NCBI RefSeq assembly: GCF_018476525.1
Contig: NZ_JAHCST010000003.1
Location: 62,001 to 126,000 of the forward strand
DNA from: Acrocarpospora catenulata
GTDB taxonomy: Bacteria > Actinomycetota > Actinomycetes > Streptosporangiales > Streptosporangiaceae
Reading direction: 5' to 3'
Length of the DNA stretch: 64,000 nt
The notes beneath the pieces are model-generated. The model searched no databases and was not told the DNA's origin. It was given only the letters and a program-made list of their open reading frames with translations. Each line of letters starts with the position of its first letter. Positions within the stretch are counted from its first letter, which is position 1. A program made the translations under genes and the position numbers. Positions 8,265 to 15,579 of the stretch are shown here, piece by piece.

Positions 8265-8687
8265 CGTGCACCGGAGGTCAACGGCGGTACACCCCCGTGC
8301 GAGGGCATTTCCCCGGAGGGCTGGAACGGCCCGCTCGTCCCGTTTGCAGGTGGGCGGGGCGTTTCGTCGTATCGAGGACATGAAGAGGGTTGCTGGCGAC
8401 CCAATTTCTTGGGGTTTCAGGTCCTCTAGCGCGCTGGTGTGGCAAGCTTTGAGGCGCACGTTGTTGCAAAGCAGAACTGGGGCTCGATCCGCCGAGGCCG
8501 TCGAGTTACCAAGGGGTGTCCCTCCGGATTGGGGTGCCTCCCGGATCTGTTTGGGCAAGTACCACCGCGTGCCACCACAGTAGGGGCTATACACACGCGT
8601 TCTGCGTGGCCTGACGGTTGTCCGGACAACCGTTGTTCGGGTCACTGCGGAGCGCGTTTTTTGTTGATCTAACAGAAGGGAGAAGGC
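8265..8687. other. Non-coding stretch of ~420 bp with an operator-like palindrome
   Basis: No reading frame here has convincing codon structure on either strand. The stretch is less GC-rich than its surroundings. The only clear signal is the 18-bp palindrome near its right end, just upstream of the next small gene. Confidence 0.4.
8615..8632. promoter_or_regulatory. Perfect 18-bp palindrome, candidate operator
   Basis: CGGTTGTCCGGACAACCG is a perfect inverted repeat, and the related half-site GTTGTTCGG follows immediately. It lies 55 bp upstream of the GTG of the 85-residue membrane protein, a normal place for a repressor site. The cognate regulator is not known. Confidence 0.5.
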
Positions 8688-8945
8688 GTGGACCGGGAAG
8701 TCCGGGGCGCCGACGAGGAAGGCGCGGCCGAGGATACGGCGACCGCTGCGGTTCGGGAAGGTGGGCGGACAGTCCGGGAGGCGTTGAGCAGCACTCCCAA
8801 GACCGTCCGCCTAGTCGCGATCGTCGCGGTTGCCACCGCGGCGTTCGCGGGTGGTTCGGCGACGGCGTCTTCGCAGGACGCGTCGCCGGCGTGTCACATA
8901 GATGTGGTGGTTGGGCCCCCGGCTGTAGGGGGTGTCCGCATCTAG
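8688..8945 (+). CDS. Small single-pass membrane or secreted protein
   Basis: 85 residues from GTG 8688, which has a strong GAAGGGAGAAGG ribosome site. An acidic N-terminal third (~1-35) precedes one hydrophobic segment ('LVAIVAVATAAFAGGSATA', ~45-63) and a short Cys-containing tail. The topology would place the tail outside the cell. A terminator follows at 8987. No family recognised. Confidence 0.45.
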   Translation: MDREVRGADEEGAAEDTATAAVREGGRTVREALSSTPKTVRLVAIVAVATAAFAGGSATASSQDASPACHIDVVVGPPAVGGVRI

Positions 8946-8986
8946 ATGTAGCGCCTCCTATCGCATGGTAGGGGCTGCGCCGCAAT

Positions 8987-9018
8987 GAGGCCCTGACTTC
9001 GCGTGAGGTCAGGGCCTC
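8987..9018. terminator. Rho-independent terminator hairpin
   Basis: Perfect 11-bp arms GAGGCCCTGAC / GTCAGGGCCTC with a 10-nt loop. A short T-run (TTTT) lies about 10 bp beyond on the + strand. It follows the small membrane protein gene. Confidence 0.65.
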
Positions 9019-9067
9019 GCGTATGCCTTTTGCCGGTCCATGACCGGTGTGGACGTACTCTGCGCGG

Positions 9068-9277
9068 GTGATTGGGAAGTGGTGCGGACCCTCGGGGATC
9101 GAGGTAGAGGTGATCATCCTGGATCAACGAGCCTGCTTGCGCGTCACCCGCCTCAACCAGCACGGTCGCTACCTGCTGGCCTACTGCGGCACTCCGCAGG
9201 AGGTGGCCAAGCATGTCGACCTGGCCGACCTCGTCCAGGTCATCCCCCTTCCAGCGCGGCCCGGCCAGCCTCGGTGA
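9068..9277 (+). CDS. Small conserved-type actinobacterial protein, unknown
   Basis: About 69 residues from GTG 9068 (an alternative in-frame start at 9047 adds seven residues). The sequence 'GIEVEVIILDQRACLRVTR' followed by 'YCGTPQEVAKHVDLADLVQVIP' has the look of a short, conserved actinobacterial protein family found beside DNA-binding genes. Its 3' end overlaps the convergent minus-strand gene by 38 bp. Role unknown. Confidence 0.5.
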   Translation: MIGKWCGPSGIEVEVIILDQRACLRVTRLNQHGRYLLAYCGTPQEVAKHVDLADLVQVIPLPARPGQPR

Positions 9278-9473
9278 GCACCAGCAGGCAGCCCTGGACC
9301 GGGACCTCCTCCCCGTAGGCGATCCACTGCTGCGCTTCCAGGACAGCGAGGGTGGCCGGCAGGATGCCGGAGCGGCGGGGCGACAGTCGGTTGTGGTAGA
9401 CCTCGCCATCCCGGATGCGTTCGAGGACAGCTCGCTGGGCCGGGGTCGGGCGGCGGCGTTGGGGGCTGGTCAT
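9240..9473 (-). CDS. Small winged-helix-like protein
   Basis: 77 residues starting at the ATG encoding 'MTSPQRRRPTPAQRAVLERI'. The pattern 'LSPRRSGILPATLAVLEAQQWIAYGEEVPVQGCLLVLTEAGRAALEG' looks like a helix-turn-helix and β-wing, as in small MarR/PadR-like fragments. The frame stays open upstream, but that part has no protein-like composition. Converges on the 9068-9277 gene. Confidence 0.45.
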   Translation of the reverse strand: MTSPQRRRPTPAQRAVLERIRDGEVYHNRLSPRRSGILPATLAVLEAQQWIAYGEEVPVQGCLLVLTEAGRAALEGG

Positions 9474-9606
9474 CCAGGTCACCTCTGGCCGGGGGGCGGA
9501 TTTCCTGATTGTGCCAGCCGCAGGACAGCAGGTCATGGACGGGGGTCTGGCCGGACAGATGGCCGAGGAGTACCGTGGCGTGCTGTAGCACCCCTCCCAG
9601 GGCTTA

Positions 9607-9641
9607 GAAGCGCCTCCACCCGTCGCGGGTGGGGGCGCTTC
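9607..9641. terminator. Long GC-rich hairpin, possible bidirectional terminator
   Basis: Arms GAAGCGCCTCCACCC / GGGTGGGGGCGCTTC with a GTCGC loop form a strong stem. There is no T-run on either side, so termination is only possible, not shown. Confidence 0.4.
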
Positions 9642-9792
9642 GCTGTTCCCGGGACCGGTCAGGAGTGGAGGATCTCCCACAAGAACCGGGCGATCTGTAC
9701 GGCGAGCGGGCCGAAGTCCACGATCGCGCGTCTGATTGTGCGTCTGAGGTGGTCCCATCGTGTGGTCATGGGGCCAGCTTCTCGGGCGGCCT

Positions 9793-9852
9793 GGGGTGAC
9801 CTGTGGGGTCGCGAGTGGGGTCACCGTTGGGGCGACCTGTGGGGTGACGTGC
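9793..9852. repeat. Five tandem 12-bp repeats, GGGGTGACCTGT type
   Basis: Units start exactly at 9793, 9805, 9817, 9829 and 9841: GGGGTGACCTGT, GGGGTCGCGAGT, GGGGTCACCGTT, GGGGCGACCTGT, GGGGTGACGTGC. The strict 12-bp phase in a non-coding stretch suggests protein-binding direct repeats (operator, iteron or centromere-like), though no adjacent binder is identified. Confidence 0.6.
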
Positions 9853-9991
9853 TGGCAAGCGTCAGGCGAAGGAGCCCGGCCGAATATCCGACAAATATCG
9901 ACCACACGTTCGGATCGCGCTAGGCTGATCCACGGCCCTGGGCGGTGGGGAAGCCGACCCAGGGCCGTCCTCTCTACGTCGCGGGCGCGCC

Positions 9992-10159
9992 TTAGTCCCA
10001 GATCAGCCTGGCAACTCTGGCCGTCCCCTCGTGGGTCTCCACCTCCTCTGAGGTGACGAGGTACTTCTGCCAGCCCACCTCGGCGCAACCGTCCTGATCG
10101 AGTCGGTACCGACCGACATGACCGTCCGAGTCGCCATATCTACACATGATGAGGATCAT
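9992..10159 (-). CDS. Small protein of 55 residues, unknown
   Basis: An open frame from ATG 10159 (second ATG at 10147) to TAA encodes 55 residues. It begins 'MILIMCRYGDSDGHVGRYRL' and ends 'EGTARVARLIWD'. The amino-acid composition is balanced, with Cys, Trp and Tyr, unlike the shadow frames around it. No family recognised. Confidence 0.4.
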   Translation of the reverse strand: MILIMCRYGDSDGHVGRYRLDQDGCAEVGWQKYLVTSEEVETHEGTARVARLIWD

Positions 10160-10245
10160 GGTGCGTACGGTAGGGCGGATCGCGACTAGTGTCCTCGCTC
10201 GCCGAGCGCGCTCGGAAAGAGCTGGATTGCGATCCGGACAAGATC

Positions 10246-10287
10246 GCCCCCACCTACCCGTAATCCCGGTTATGGGTAGGCGGGGGC
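10246..10287. terminator. Hairpin between convergent/divergent small genes
   Basis: Imperfect 14-bp arms GCCCCCACCTACCC / GGGTAGGCGGGGGC enclose a 14-nt loop, followed on the + strand by TAAAGACG. It sits 45 bp upstream of the PIN-domain gene and could be a terminator or a 5' regulatory stem. Confidence 0.45.
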
Positions 10288-10331
10288 TAAAGACGTGCCG
10301 GGAGCCGTGATCATCTGTAATGATCTAGCGT

Positions 10332-11171
10332 ATGCCCATTCGCCTACTGCCCAGTGCCCTACGCGACCATGTGGTCAGAGAACTCAAAGACGTCCACGCT
10401 GCGCTACATCACATACGGAGCATGGGGAACGAAGGTCAGCGGTGGCACGCGTATCTAGATTGGGTTGCTACGGCCTGCTCCAAGTTGAGGCCCCTGATCG
10501 GTGCGGAAGATCTTGAGTCGCTCATCCTCACCCGACGGCACTGGACTGTCATGGTCCAGCCTTCCCCTGGCATCATCATGACGCTGGAGTTGGACGAAAG
10601 GGAATCGGACCTCCGTACGGCCATCGATGAACTGGAGCAGCAAGCGGCACATTGGGGCGACGGGGACGCGCTGATCGTGACGGACACTGGCGTCTTCCTC
10701 AACGGGCCCGAGCTGCCTGACCTGGACTTGGCCCCCGACATTGATGCTGCGGAGGGCGAGAGGATCCGCCTGATTGTGCCGATGATAGTCATCGACGAGC
10801 TCGACAAGCTGAAGCTCCACAACAACAAGGACGTTCGTAGCCGTGCCCGACGAGCTCTCCGCGATATCAGCCGTCTCGTCGTTGACATCGACCGCCCCAA
10901 CTTGCTTCGGGATGCAGAGCCGCCATCGGTGACCCCTGCCAGGGGGCTACGTCGCGGACGTGTCCGAATCGAGATCATGTTCGATCCTCGTGGTCATATC
11001 CGTTTGCCGATCAACGACGATGAGATCGTTGATCGCGCTCTAACCGTCCAGTCATTGGCGGGACGCGAGGTCTGGCTGGCCGCGTACGACACCAACCAAT
11101 GCCTGCGTGCTCGCGGCGCCGGACTGCTTCCGCTCCAGCTGACCCATAACTCGGCCGATGGGGGGCAGTGA
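10332..11171 (+). CDS. PIN-domain protein, putative RNase
   Basis: 279 residues. The first ~115 residues are an α-helical domain of unknown type. Residues ~115-275 form a PIN domain with its acidic cluster in order: Asp in 'ALIVTDTGVFLN', Glu in 'VIDELDKLK', Asp pair in 'NDDEIVDRAL' and Asp in 'AYDTNQCLRARGAGL'. PIN proteins are Mg2+-dependent ribonucleases, often toxins or RNA-surveillance enzymes. This arrangement resembles stand-alone PIN proteins near PhoH-type genes rather than short VapC toxins, and no VapB-like partner is adjacent. GC is lower than in the phage operon, and the neighbour is DarTG, so a defence role is plausible. Confidence 0.7.
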   Translation: MPIRLLPSALRDHVVRELKDVHAALHHIRSMGNEGQRWHAYLDWVATACSKLRPLIGAEDLESLILTRRHWTVMVQPSPGIIMTLELDERESDLRTAIDELEQQAAHWGDGDALIVTDTGVFLNGPELPDLDLAPDIDAAEGERIRLIVPMIVIDELDKLKLHNNKDVRSRARRALRDISRLVVDIDRPNLLRDAEPPSVTPARGLRRGRVRIEIMFDPRGHIRLPINDDEIVDRALTVQSLAGREVWLAAYDTNQCLRARGAGLLPLQLTHNSADGGQ

Positions 11172-11240
11172 ACCCACGCCCTAGGTAGGCCGACGACGCT
11201 GCTGATTGACGATTGCGGACAATCCGGGAACTGGTCCGTA

Positions 11241-12380
11241 TCAGCCGACGGCTATGAGCTTCTCAACCTCGGGCTGGAATTCGTCGTCCATGGTGACGTC
11301 CAGCCAGCCGCGTAGGCCGAGCAGGACAAGGGCGCGCACGATCGATTCGCGAGTAAGGGGTGGCTGGCGGTTGACCTTCCACTTCGCGACTGCCTGAACA
11401 ACCTCGGTCGCGGTCGGGCGGCGGCCGTGCCGGTGCAGGAGAACGCCAGCGGCGTAGTGCACAGAGGCGGCAATCTCGGCATCTTGTGCAGTCATCCGAG
11501 CCACTAGATCCACCGTGCGTTCGATGGCCGGCCGCCACTGCTCCATCTGGTCGCGGTACGTCTCCACCGCGTCGCGGTAGGTGGGACCCACGCGGACCTC
11601 AAACATACGCCCTTGTTGACGCTCCACCAGGAGACCGTTGTTCTGGAGTCGCGCCACCATCTTCTTGACCTCGGCCGCGTATGGGCCGTAGCTCGCTGCT
11701 TCGTAGGCGAGCCCCGTCGGTACGCCAGCCTGCGTGGCGAAGTAGACGACCTTCATGAAGAAGACGCGTCCCACTGGCCAGTGGTACTCCTGCCGCTGGA
11801 CGCGATCGAGGATGGCCACAACAGAAACCCACTCTGGCGCCACGAACCGTGCGCGTTCATCATCGGGCTGCGGGTCTGCGGCGGCGTCCAGCGTGAGTTG
11901 CTCGGGCTGGACGGCGATGTCATGCGGGGCGTAGAGCTGAACCGGGATCCCCAGGCGGGAGAGGTATCGATAGAGAGTCGGGCCCACGACGTCCCACTCC
12001 AGTTGACCGTTGCCGCAGCCGAGCGGCGGGACTGCTATAGAGGTGATGCCCCACTCCCGGTAGTGGCGTTCGAGATGTTGGAGGCCCGCGACTATGTCCT
12101 CCAACCTGCTCACGGCCCGCCAGTGGTTTTTGGTGGGGAAGTTGACGATCAGGTGGTCGTCGGCCCGGAAGACATAGGGCTCTCCCAGTCGCACCTCGCC
12201 GCGGTCGCACCGCTGGACGTAGTCCTTGAACATCTCCGGGTACCTGCGCTTGAAGGCGAGTGCGATGCCCTTGCCCATGATCCCGACGCAGTTGACGGTG
12301 TTGACCAAGGTCTGGGCATGCGAAGCGAGAAGATCACCCGACGTGACGTTTACCAGGGATGACTCATCCGAAGAAGACAT
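11241..12380 (-). CDS. darG: DarG-type antitoxin: macrodomain DNA ADP-ribosylglycohydrolase
   Basis: 379 residues. Residues ~8-160 form a macrodomain: 'VNVTSGDLLASHAQTLVNTVNCVGIMGKGIAL' and 'IAVPPLGCGNGQLEW', typical of TARG1/DarG enzymes that remove ADP-ribose from thymidine in DNA. The C-terminal ~200 residues ('MKVVYFATQAGVPTG...YGPYAAEVKKMVARLQNNGLL') resemble the Panacea/DUF4065 antitoxin fold and probably bind and block the toxin directly. It overlaps the toxin gene by 17 bp and is downstream of it, the usual DarT-DarG order. DarTG systems act as phage defence through DNA ADP-ribosylation (established knowledge). Complete by length. Confidence 0.88.
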   Translation of the reverse strand: MSSSDESSLVNVTSGDLLASHAQTLVNTVNCVGIMGKGIALAFKRRYPEMFKDYVQRCDRGEVRLGEPYVFRADDHLIVNFPTKNHWRAVSRLEDIVAGLQHLERHYREWGITSIAVPPLGCGNGQLEWDVVGPTLYRYLSRLGIPVQLYAPHDIAVQPEQLTLDAAADPQPDDERARFVAPEWVSVVAILDRVQRQEYHWPVGRVFFMKVVYFATQAGVPTGLAYEAASYGPYAAEVKKMVARLQNNGLLVERQQGRMFEVRVGPTYRDAVETYRDQMEQWRPAIERTVDLVARMTAQDAEIAASVHYAAGVLLHRHGRRPTATEVVQAVAKWKVNRQPPLTRESIVRALVLLGLRGWLDVTMDDEFQPEVEKLIAVG

Positions 12381-12954
12381 GGGGTTTCACCACCACTCCC
12401 AGCCCCGCAGCCAATGATTGGCACACTTGTTCGCTTCGTGCGTTGTAGACGTAGCATCCCATCAGATAGGCGGGAGGAACATAGCCGGGGATGAGAACTT
12501 CTGAGCATCTCTGCCGCTTTCGCTCCGCTTGATCCCATGGGTTATCGTCTGTCCACCATTCAGCGTATACGCGCTGTTCGTCCAGGTGGGTGAGGCCCTG
12601 GGGGGATGCAAAGAACCTGGTGCCCCCTGTCGCGGCGTTACCATCTGTGACTACAGCCCCCGGGATGTCTAAGACTGAGGGGTTCACTCGAACGACAGCC
12701 GTGGCATGCCGGCGGGACCTTCTCACATACATCATCGGGTTCCGCGCATCGAAGTACAGGTTCGCGTAGTCGTGGAGCCACAGGCCGTTAGAGAGGCGCA
12801 CCTTACGGCGCAGATCCTGCACGCTTGTCTCGGCAATTGAGAGGTGCGGCACTGACTCCGCCTGGTTGTGACATAAGATCCCGAGCCTGGCGATGGAGTG
12901 CAGGTTGTCGAAGGGCGTGATGAAGTGCAGTTCGGTAACCAGGCTGCGATCCAT
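12364..12954 (-). CDS. darT: DarT-type toxin: DNA thymidine ADP-ribosyltransferase
   Basis: 196 residues from ATG 12954, which follows a G-rich ribosome site; GTG 12975 would add seven residues. DarT features in order: 'LHFITPFDNLHSIARLGIL' start; 'WLHDYANLYFDARNPMMY' with the NAD-binding Arg; 'GTRFFASPQGL'; and the catalytic Glu in 'CSEVLIPGYVPPAYL'. It uses NAD+ to modify thymidine in single-stranded DNA at specific motifs and is held in check by DarG, encoded immediately downstream with a 17-bp overlap. Both genes are less GC-rich than the tail operon, consistent with separate acquisition. Confidence 0.88.
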   Translation of the reverse strand: MDRSLVTELHFITPFDNLHSIARLGILCHNQAESVPHLSIAETSVQDLRRKVRLSNGLWLHDYANLYFDARNPMMYVRRSRRHATAVVRVNPSVLDIPGAVVTDGNAATGGTRFFASPQGLTHLDEQRVYAEWWTDDNPWDQAERKRQRCSEVLIPGYVPPAYLMGCYVYNARSEQVCQSLAAGLGVVVKPHVFFG

Positions 12955-13050
12955 CGCCACCCCCGCCGCTCCCACCTCGCCGCATGCACGGCACGGATAG
13001 AGATTATGGCGTGCTCGGGCGACCGGGCTGTCATCGTGGCCAACGCTGCT

Positions 13051-13689
13051 TCACTGCGCTCCCGGCAGTTCGGCGGAACCGCTCGGGCCGAGTTCGGGAA
13101 TGTAGCGGTACAGCGTCGCCCGGGACACGCCGAGGAGTTTCGCGATGCTCGCCACGGTCTCCTCGGGCTGGGTCAGCAGCCGGCGGGCGCGAGCCACCAT
13201 TTCCGCGTCCATCGCTGGCGGCCGGCCGAGCCGCTGCCCGCGGGCCCGCGCGGCAGCCAGGCCCTCGTGTGTGCCCTGGACGATGAGTTCGCGGATGAAC
13301 TCTGCCAGCGCGGCGAAGACGTGGAAGACCAGTCGGCCGCCGGGGGTGGTCGTGTCGAGGGCTTCATGGAGGGATCGGAAGCCGACGCCGCGGCGGCGAA
13401 GCTCACCGACGATGTTGATGAGGTCCTGAAGGCTACGGCCGAGTCGGTCGAGCGACAGTACGACGAGTGTGTCTCCGGGGCGGAGGTAGTCGAGGCATGC
13501 GGCGAGTTCTGGCCGGTCGGTGTTCTTCCCGGAGAGCTTGTCCGTGAAGACGCGGATGCATCCGGCGGAAGTAAGTGCGAGGTCTTGCCGGTCGAGGTTC
13601 TGTTCGCGGGTGGAGACCCGCCCGTAGCCGACGAATGTTCCGGTGAGGATCGCTGGCTCGGCGAGTGGGGGGTCCACGGTGGCGGTCAT
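13051..13689 (-). CDS. Serine recombinase, resolvase/invertase type
   Basis: 212 residues. N-terminal resolvase domain with catalytic Ser26 in 'GYGRVSTREQNLDRQ', 'DKLSGKNTDRPEL', 'LSLDRLGRSLQDL' and the long E-helix 'FAALAEFIRELI', followed by 'ARARGQRLGRPP' and a C-terminal helix-turn-helix ('ETVASIAKLLGVSRATLYRYI'). This is the short Tn3-resolvase/Hin-like form, not a large serine integrase. It probably resolves dimers or inverts DNA at sites in the ~100 bp upstream, where repeats are visible. It cannot by itself explain integration of the element. Confidence 0.88.
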   Translation of the reverse strand: MTATVDPPLAEPAILTGTFVGYGRVSTREQNLDRQDLALTSAGCIRVFTDKLSGKNTDRPELAACLDYLRPGDTLVVLSLDRLGRSLQDLINIVGELRRRGVGFRSLHEALDTTTPGGRLVFHVFAALAEFIRELIVQGTHEGLAAARARGQRLGRPPAMDAEMVARARRLLTQPEETVASIAKLLGVSRATLYRYIPELGPSGSAELPGAQ

Positions 13690-13735
13690 GGCGCTCCGGT
13701 GTCGCTGAATCGGTCGTCGGGGACTTCTGAGACGT

Positions 13736-13836
13736 CAAGATTTCTGAACACGTTTCTGAGACACGAATCCGGCCCCGTGCCCCCTCCCCGAGGGCTCGGA
13801 CAGATCTTGTTCAGAAACGGTCGATTCTCGACAAGA
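13736..13836. repeat. Candidate res site upstream of the serine recombinase
   Basis: The upstream region of the resolvase holds repeated TTTCTGA-type half-sites: TTTCTGAACACG and TTTCTGAGACAC in direct orientation (13740-13763), then the inverse GTTCAGAAACGG (~13809) and a TTGTTCAG...TCGACAAGATC pair. Short paired half-sites next to the recombinase gene are the normal layout of a resolution or inversion site. Confidence 0.55.
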
Positions 13837-14421
13837 TCACCTGTGCGGGTTGAGAGCCCGCCACGCCTGCCGCCATGCATCGCTGGGAGGCGGGGCAGGG
13901 GTGTAGCGGCCGGTGTCGGGGTCGAGGTAGCCCCAGCCTCCGCGCACGCCGGGCGCGGTCGCCACCATCAGGGTGAGCGTCTCGGGCTCGTGGAGGTCGG
14001 TCACCTCATGGAACAGGTCCCGGGGCAACTCGTTGGCGTCGCCAGGCCGGTGTGCGGCCTCCACTACCTCCAGGTCGCCGCCGGTCAGGGTGTAGCGGTG
14101 CTCCGTGTAGCCCCCGCTGAGGATGTGCGCGGTGAACGGCCACGGATGGCTATGCGGCCTGGGCGCGCCGCCGCCGCGCAGGTCCGGCTCGTACCAGAGG
14201 TTGACGCGCCTCAATAGGTCGGGATGCTCCTGGAGCGTGAATTCTGCCTTGTAGGGGCGGCAGGTCTCCTCGTCCGGCACGAGCCCCCACCGCGCCGAGT
14301 CCGTCCACTGTTCCCAGGTCAGCGTGACGTCCGGGGCGTGCACGGCGAGCCCGGCCGCGGCCGACTCATACTGGCGGACGGTTACGGTTAGGCCGGGAAG
14401 GAGGATCACGGGGTCGATCAT
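13837..14421 (-). CDS. Cupin-like protein
   Basis: 194 residues from ATG 14421 with a GAAAGGA ribosome site. Around the middle the cupin-type metal/pocket pattern 'PRPHSHPWPFTAHILSGGYTEHRYTL' is followed by 'DLFHEVTDLHEPETLTLMV', giving His residues positioned as in cysteine-dioxygenase-like cupins. Such proteins recur in actinophage and plasmid cargo; the substrate is unknown. It is the first gene of the minus-strand block's 3' end, and its stop abuts the resolvase upstream region. Confidence 0.6.
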   Translation of the reverse strand: MIDPVILLPGLTVTVRQYESAAAGLAVHAPDVTLTWEQWTDSARWGLVPDEETCRPYKAEFTLQEHPDLLRRVNLWYEPDLRGGGAPRPHSHPWPFTAHILSGGYTEHRYTLTGGDLEVVEAAHRPGDANELPRDLFHEVTDLHEPETLTLMVATAPGVRGGWGYLDPDTGRYTPAPPPSDAWRQAWRALNPHR

Positions 14422-14491
14422 CGAAAGATCCTTTCGGAAGGGCTGGGGTGTGTGCCCCAGCCCACGTGAGCGGGCGGGGCGCGGGGGTGGG

Positions 14492-15289
14492 TCAGGCGGA
14501 GAGTTCACGCAGAGCGTCCTCGACGTCGTGGCCAGGCCCGTCCGGGCGCGGCCGTGCGGCCACCATCTCCCGGTAGCCGGGGACACGGGTGCGAAGGAAC
14601 ACGGTCTCCCTGATGCTCGCGGCCAGCTGGCGCAGGTCCGCGTCGTCCAGGTCGGCGAGCACCGCGGCGTAGACGTTGAGGAGCATGTGCTCGCGCTCCT
14701 CGGGGGTGAGCAGGGCGAGGTCGGCGGCGGCCTTGGCGGTGCGGGCCTGCTGCGTCAGGAACTCCCGGACCGCCTCCCAGCCGATGAGGCGATGGATGGC
14801 GAGCTCGTCGGTGGTGGTGCGCCAGCCGGCGAGCTTCAGTTCCCACTGGCCGGCGCTGGCATACCAGGTGGTCCCCACCTCGGTGTGACCGTGGTCGTCC
14901 AGAAGGAAGTCGACATCGATGGCGTCCCGGTGCGTGCGCCAGTCGGCGTACTGCACCTGGACGTGCGGCAGGCTGTGGCCGAAGTCGACCGCAGCCTGTA
15001 CGGGGGGCGGGAGCGTGGACAGCGCCTTGCACTCCCGGCACCGCAGCGAACCGTCCTGCTCGGCGCGGAAGTGCCTGGTCATGCTCTCGCCGGGCTGGTC
15101 GAACTCCTCGCCGCAGCCGCCGCACGCGACGGTCACGCACGGCGTGGCCAGCTGCTCGGCGTGCGGCCTGGCACCCCACTCCGGTGCCGCCCGTTCTGCG
15201 GACGCCTGGTCGGGGAAGTGGGGGTCGTCCGTGACGAGCGACGGGAGGATCCAGCAGGGCGGGTGTGGTGTTTTGGTGGTGGTCATCAC
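14492..15289 (-). CDS. Unknown protein with a four-cysteine zinc knuckle
   Basis: 265 residues from the second of two adjacent ATGs' frame. A Cys4 knuckle is seen at ~55-90 ('VACGGCGEEFDQ' and 'RCRECKALS'). The middle is β-rich and the C-terminal ~110 residues are helical ('LALLTPEEREHMLLNVYAAVLADL'). Likely nucleic-acid or protein binding through zinc, but no family is recognised. Lies in the same minus-strand run as the HU and translocase genes. Confidence 0.55.
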   Translation of the reverse strand: MMTTTKTPHPPCWILPSLVTDDPHFPDQASAERAAPEWGARPHAEQLATPCVTVACGGCGEEFDQPGESMTRHFRAEQDGSLRCRECKALSTLPPPVQAAVDFGHSLPHVQVQYADWRTHRDAIDVDFLLDDHGHTEVGTTWYASAGQWELKLAGWRTTTDELAIHRLIGWEAVREFLTQQARTAKAAADLALLTPEEREHMLLNVYAAVLADLDDADLRQLAASIRETVFLRTRVPGYREMVAARPRPDGPGHDVEDALRELSA

Positions 15290-15338
15290 GATGTCCGTTC
15301 GGGGGAGTGCCCCGCCCGCCGAGCAGGCGGGGGCGGGG

Positions 15339-15494
15339 TTACATCTGGTTCAGGGTGTGCTGCATCAGCGCGAGGCTCTCGTTGATCTGCCCGAGCAGGC
15401 GGTCGGCCTCCGTGACCCGGCTCCGCAGCCGGGCGAGGTAGTCGATATGCGCCTGCTCGTCGACCTCGGGGACGAAGGGCGCCAAGTACGCCAT
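15339..15494 (-). CDS. Small coiled-coil protein, unknown
   Basis: 51 residues from the ATG encoding 'MAYLAPFVPEVDEQAHIDYL', preceded by an AGAAGG ribosome site. The rest is one amphipathic helix ending 'LLGQINESLALMQHTLNQM'. Short helical accessory proteins are frequent in plasmid and phage operons. Function unknown. Confidence 0.5.
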   Translation of the reverse strand: MAYLAPFVPEVDEQAHIDYLARLRSRVTEADRLLGQINESLALMQHTLNQM

Positions 15495-15579
15495 GATGGG
15501 GTCGCCTTCTCTTGAGGGAGTGGGGCCCCGCCCGCAGTCCGGCAAAGATTTCCGGGCGGGGTCACCACGGGTGCAAGGG

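Larger units (their letters stand above)
9474..9991. other. ~520 bp stretch without a supported gene; hairpin and 12-bp repeats
   Basis: Long open frames cross this stretch on both strands but are low-complexity and lack ribosome sites. It contains the hairpin at 9607-9641, the five 12-bp repeats at 9793-9852 and an AT-richer patch (AATATCCGACAAATATCG) near 9880. It looks regulatory rather than coding. Confidence 0.4.

Noticed and set aside
8266-8583. 105-codon + strand frame
   Set aside because: Arg/Ser-rich, no ribosome site, no family-like pattern; treated as non-coding.
13051-13689. Integrase of the element
   Set aside because: Length (212 residues) and domain order are those of a resolvase/invertase. 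Large serine integrases are about 450-600 residues, and no tyrosine recombinase motif is seen elsewhere in the window.
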